A DNA stretch of 62,192 nt from assembly GCA_964390805.1 (NCBI GenBank), contig CAYMKL010000026.1:1-62192 (forward strand). Direction: 5' to 3'. The notes under the pieces were generated by a model. The model had not been told where the DNA came from. It worked only from the letters and a program-made list of their open reading frames with translations, and did no database searches. A program made the translations under genes and the position numbers. How positions within the stretch are numbered: the first letter of the stretch is position 1; every line of letters begins with the position of its first letter. Source of the DNA: CAYMKL01 sp964390805 (GTDB taxonomy: Bacteria > Chloroflexota > Anaerolineae > VGOG01). Of the stretch, positions 59,069-62,192 are shown one piece after another.

Positions 59069-60426
59069 TGTCCTATATCCCCCACACTGAGTCCGACCGA
59101 GCAGCAATGCTGGCCGAGATCGGGGTGGAGACCGTCGGTGACCTCTTTCTGGATGTGCCAGAGAGCGTGCGCTATCCTGGGCTAACGCTTCCCCCGCCCC
59201 TATCCGAGCTGGAGATCCTGGGAGAACTGAGAAGCATGAGTGAGGAGAACGCCGATCTCGACCACTACGCCTGTTTCCTGGGCGCGGGGGCCTACAACCA
59301 CTTCGTGCCCAGTGTGGTTGGTCACGTCATCGGTCGCTCGGAGTTCTACACCGCCTACACCCCCTACCAGCCTGAGATCAGCCAGGGCACGCTGCAGGCC
59401 GTCTTCGAGTACCAGAGCATGGTCTGCGCCCTCACGGGCATGGACGTCGCCAACGCCTCCCACTACGACGGGGCCACCAGCCTGGCCGAAGCTGCCCTCA
59501 TGTCGGTCAATGTCTCCCGTGGCAAGCGACGCAAGATCATCGTCTCCCCCACGGTGCACCCTGAGTACCGCGCCACCCTCCGTACCTATACGCCAGGCCC
59601 AGACCTGACAATCTCCGACCCTTCGGCTAAGCTCAGGGCAAGCCTCCAATACCCAATATCCAATACCCAACTCGACGACGACACCGCCTGCCTGATCATC
59701 CAGCAGCCAGACTTCTTTGGCCAGTTGGCGGAAGCCAGCGAGCTGAACCAGTTGGCCGAGGCGGTGCACGCTGCGGGTGCGCTCCTGGTCGTCATGGCTG
59801 ACCCCATCTCCCTGGGCCTGTTCACACCCCCCGGCGAATACGGGGCCGACATCGTGGTAGGAGAGGGGCAGGCGTTGGGCAACCCCCTCAACTTCGGCGG
59901 GCCCTATCTGGGCATCCTTGCCTGTCGTGAGAAACACATGCGCAAGATGCCGGGGCGACTGATCGGCGAGACAGTGGATACCGAGGGGCGACGGGGCTTC
60001 GTCCTGACCCTGTCGGCTCGTGAGCAGCACATCCGCCGCGAGAGGGCCACCTCCAACATTTGCACCAACCAGGCCCTCTGTGCTCTGGCGGCCGGGGCCT
60101 ACCTGGCGGCCATGGGAAAGAGCGGACTGCGCAAAGTGGCCGAGCTCTGCTATCACAAGGCTCACTACGCTGCCAGGCAGATCGCTGCCATTCCCGGCTT
60201 CGAGCTGTTGGGGGACAAACCCTTCTTCAAGGAATTCGTCGTCCGCTGCCCCAAGCCGCCTGACGAGATCAACGAAGCGCTCCTGGAGCAGGGCATCATC
60301 GGCGGCTACGACCTGGGCCGCGACTATCCTCACCTGGAGAATCACATGCTCCTGTGCGTGACAGAGATGAACACCAGGACCGAGATAGACCGCTTGGTGG
60401 CAGCTTTGGAGGAGGTGACATCATGA
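59068..60426 (+). CDS. gcvPA: Glycine dehydrogenase subunit 1, with repeat-derived segment
   Basis: A 452-residue GcvPA. FLGAGAYNHFVPSVVGHVIG, TAYTPYQPEISQGTLQAVFE, NASHYDGATSLAEAALM and ISLGLFTPPGEYGADIVVGE are the conserved blocks. At residues about 182-202 the usual segment between RTYTPGPDL and DDDTACLIIQ is replaced by SDPSAKLRASLQYPISNTQ, which is the translation of R1 and R3 repeats. Length is normal, so it reads as a replacement rather than an addition. It pairs with GcvPB to decarboxylate glycine and loads the aminomethyl group on GcvH. Confidence 0.92.
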   Translation: MSYIPHTESDRAAMLAEIGVETVGDLFLDVPESVRYPGLTLPPPLSELEILGELRSMSEENADLDHYACFLGAGAYNHFVPSVVGHVIGRSEFYTAYTPYQPEISQGTLQAVFEYQSMVCALTGMDVANASHYDGATSLAEAALMSVNVSRGKRRKIIVSPTVHPEYRATLRTYTPGPDLTISDPSAKLRASLQYPISNTQLDDDTACLIIQQPDFFGQLAEASELNQLAEAVHAAGALLVVMADPISLGLFTPPGEYGADIVVGEGQALGNPLNFGGPYLGILACREKHMRKMPGRLIGETVDTEGRRGFVLTLSAREQHIRRERATSNICTNQALCALAAGAYLAAMGKSGLRKVAELCYHKAHYAARQIAAIPGFELLGDKPFFKEFVVRCPKPPDEINEALLEQGIIGGYDLGRDYPHLENHMLLCVTEMNTRTEIDRLVAALEEVTS

Positions 60427-61886
60427 CCGAGCCGTTGATTTTCGAAATCAGCTCGCCAGGCCGAAAGGCGGTGTTCCTGCCGGAGCTCGACGTGCCCCAG
60501 GCCGAGCTGCCACAGGAGCTGTTGCGGGAGGAGCTTCCCCTGCCCGAGGTCAGCGAGGTTGACCTCATGCGCCACTACGTGCACCTCTCCCAGCTCAACC
60601 ACGCCGTGGACACCGGCTTCTACCCGCTGGGCTCCTGCACCATGAAATACAACCCCAAGGTCAACGAGGAGGCGGCGAAGCTGCCTGGCTTCACCCGCAC
60701 CCATCCTTATCAGGATCACTGCACCGTCCAGGGCAACCTGCGGCTTATGTGCGAGTTGCAGGAGTACCTGAAGGAGATCGGAGGATTCGCTGGAGTGAGC
60801 CTGCAGCCAGCAGCGGGGGCTCACGGTGAGTTCACCGGCATCCTGATGATGCGAGCCTATCACGAGGAGCGAGGCGACACAAAGCGTACCAAGGTGCTCA
60901 TCCCCGACTCGGCTCACGGCACCAACCCTGCCTCCTCTGGCATGAGTGGCTACCAGGTGGTGGAGGTCAAATCCGACCAGCGAGGCAACGTGGACCTGGA
61001 GGAACTCCGAGCCCATTGCGGCGACACCGTAGTCGGCCTGATGCTGACCAATCCCAACACCCTGGGCCTCTTCGAGGAGCAGGTGCTGGAGGTGGCTGAG
61101 CTGATCCACGGGTGCGGTGGCCTGGTGTATGGCGACGGGGCCAACGTCAACGCCTTGATGGGCATCGCCAAACCCGGCGATCTGGGCTTCGACGTGCTGC
61201 ACTACAACCTGCACAAGACCTTCTCCACACCCCACGGTGGGGGCGGGCCTGGCTCTGGCCCTGTCGGTGCCTCAGAACGGCTGGCGAAGTACCTGCCCGG
61301 CCCGATTGCAGTCAAGGACGAGAAGTGCGACTGTCACAAGGAGAAAGCGGGCCCCTGTTACCATCTAGAGATGCCTGAAGCCTCCATCGGCCGGGTCAAA
61401 GCTTTCTATGGCAACTTCGGCGTGTTCATCAAAGCCTACACCTACATCAGGATGCTGGGTGCCGAGGGCCTGCAGCAGGTCAGTGAGGACGCGGTGTTGG
61501 CCGCCAACTACCTGCTGGCCATGCTCAAGAAGGTGTACCCCCTGCCCTACGACCGCATCTGCATGCACGAGTTCGTGCTATCGGGGCCCTTGCCGCAGTC
61601 CCCCGACGTCCACACGCTGGACATCGCCAAGCGGTTGATGGACTACGGTTTCCACCCGCCCACCGTCTACTTCCCCCTCATCGTACCAGAGGCCCTGATG
61701 ATCGAGCCCACCGAGACCGAGAGCAAGGAGACCCTGGATGCCTTCGTCGAGGCCATGCTCAACATCGCCGAGGAGGCCCAGGAGAACCCGGACCTCCTGC
61801 ACCAGGCGCCTCACACCACCCCCGTCACCCGCCTGGACGAGGTCAGGGCGGCCCGGCATCCGATGTTGCGGTGGAAGCCGGTTTAG
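60423..61886 (+). CDS. gcvPB: Glycine dehydrogenase subunit 2
   Basis: A 487-residue GcvPB with PLP Lys265 in NLHKTFSTPHGGGGPGSGPV and all usual blocks: FYPLGSCTMKYNPKVNEE, PDSAHGTNPASS, LTNPNTLGLFE, GDGANVNALMG. The ATG overlaps the gcvPA stop (ATGA). Unlike the other genes of this operon I see no repeat-derived insert. The last 15 residues (DEVRAARHPMLRWKP) are duplicated downstream at 62006-62052. It is the housekeeping counterpart of the divergent gene at 45952. Confidence 0.95.
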   Translation: MTEPLIFEISSPGRKAVFLPELDVPQAELPQELLREELPLPEVSEVDLMRHYVHLSQLNHAVDTGFYPLGSCTMKYNPKVNEEAAKLPGFTRTHPYQDHCTVQGNLRLMCELQEYLKEIGGFAGVSLQPAAGAHGEFTGILMMRAYHEERGDTKRTKVLIPDSAHGTNPASSGMSGYQVVEVKSDQRGNVDLEELRAHCGDTVVGLMLTNPNTLGLFEEQVLEVAELIHGCGGLVYGDGANVNALMGIAKPGDLGFDVLHYNLHKTFSTPHGGGGPGSGPVGASERLAKYLPGPIAVKDEKCDCHKEKAGPCYHLEMPEASIGRVKAFYGNFGVFIKAYTYIRMLGAEGLQQVSEDAVLAANYLLAMLKKVYPLPYDRICMHEFVLSGPLPQSPDVHTLDIAKRLMDYGFHPPTVYFPLIVPEALMIEPTETESKETLDAFVEAMLNIAEEAQENPDLLHQAPHTTPVTRLDEVRAARHPMLRWKPV

Positions 61887-61917
61887 AAGCACAGCCCTTT
61901 CTCCCCCCGCTACAGAG

Positions 61918-61973
61918 GGGCGTCCTTGCCCGATTTCGTGGCCTATCTGCCCTTAGACAGGGCGGGGACGCCC
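61918..61973. repeat. Inverted repeat after gcvPB
   Basis: GGGCGTCC (61918-61925) and GGACGCCC (61966-61973) can form an 8-bp stem with a 40-base loop. A terminator or processing role is possible. Confidence 0.4.
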
Positions 61974-62005
61974 TTCGGTCAACTTCGTTGGTAGCAGTTT
62001 TAGCA

Positions 62006-62052
62006 GGTGAGGAGGTCAGAGCGGCCCGGCAGCCGAAGTTGCGGTGGGAGCC
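62006..62052 (+). repeat. Duplicated 3' end of gcvPB
   Basis: The translation here, EEVRAARQPKLRWEP, repeats the gcvPB C-terminus DEVRAARHPMLRWKP encoded at 61836-61880, with several substitutions. There is no start or upstream reading frame of the gene; it appears to be a small tandem duplication. The rest of 61887-62088 holds no gene I recognise. Confidence 0.75.
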
Positions 62053-62088
62053 TGAGGCGAACCTGGAACCGGAAGAACAAGCCATAAG

Positions 62089-62117
62089 TTGCCGGCGAAA
62101 ATGGAGCATGGTATAAT
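62089..62117 (+). promoter_or_regulatory. Sigma-70 type promoter near the window end
   Basis: TTGCCG at 62089-62094, 17 bases, TATAAT at 62112-62117. It probably serves a gene beyond the window; no start codon with a good ribosome-binding site follows within the remaining 75 bases. Confidence 0.5.
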
Positions 62118-62192
62118 TGCGTAGACCAATGCACTTGCTTGGGTACTGTACCTTAACACTGCGGATAAGTCGATGTAGACATATGGTGGCAC

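Noticed and set aside
59200..60345. 381-residue open frame antisense to gcvPA
   Set aside because: Same reasoning: it is opposite a conserved gene and resembles no family.

Overview
The window looks like a chromosomal segment of an uncultured Chloroflexota bacterium, probably Anaerolineae-like. This is an inference from several things: lipoproteins with a Val/Thr-rich spacer after the lipobox Cys, split GcvPA/GcvPB, a serine hydroxymethyltransferase-GcvT fusion, stacked branched-chain-type ABC importers, GC-rich codon use, and short interspersed repeats that run through genes. No rRNA, tRNA, CRISPR array or intact transposase was seen.

Layout. 0.3-2.7 kb: a winged-helix regulator with a degenerate acyltransferase, then an MBL-fold hydrolase. 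2.7-7.0 kb (minus): a three-subunit biotin-dependent carboxyltransferase/transcarboxylase (12S-, 5S- and 1.3S-like) with a cupin between subunits. 7.0-21.4 kb (minus): a mosaic of small accessory genes (NTF2-like, DinB-like, serine hydrolase, methyltransferases, cyclase, DUF5946-like, MBL fold, condensation-domain protein, pyrophosphatase, DMT transporter, secreted acetolactate decarboxylase, gluzincin peptidase) mixed with many truncated genes and recurring intergenic repeats. 21.5-25.8 kb: a restriction-modification locus with two DNA methyltransferases (the first carrying an N-terminal MerR-like HTH) and a convergent PLD-type nuclease resembling BfiI. 25.8-30.3 kb (minus): gene remnants, PstS-like lipoprotein, UppP, a methyltransferase and Tgt. 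30.5-31.4 kb: a radical SAM protein, possibly lipoyl-synthase-like.

32-37 kb holds a complete livKHMGF importer ending in a broken copy of the 5' part of a dihydropyrimidinase gene. 37.5-50.1 kb is a GntR-controlled, tightly packed operon: a second Liv importer (K-G-F-H-M), an M20 peptidase, a divergent GcvPA/GcvPB pair, an AcoX-like NAD-kinase homologue and a sulfatase-superfamily enzyme with Thr in the nucleophile position. A decayed ATP-sulfurylase gene and RidA follow, then the intact dihydropyrimidinase. The broken and intact dihydropyrimidinase sequences are near-identical direct repeats about 14.3 kb apart, so they bracket this whole operon.

52.6-61.9 kb: alanine racemase, a MobA/CofC-like protein of unknown role, then the housekeeping glycine-cleavage operon: SHMT-(partial GcvT)-GcvT fusion, GcvH, GcvPA, GcvPB. 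Several of these essential-looking genes carry in-frame insertions or replacements made of the same interspersed repeats found between genes. The most unusual items are the divergent glycine-decarboxylase operon with its flanking direct repeats, the in-frame repeat peptides, the SHMT-GcvT fusion and the BfiI-like restriction locus.
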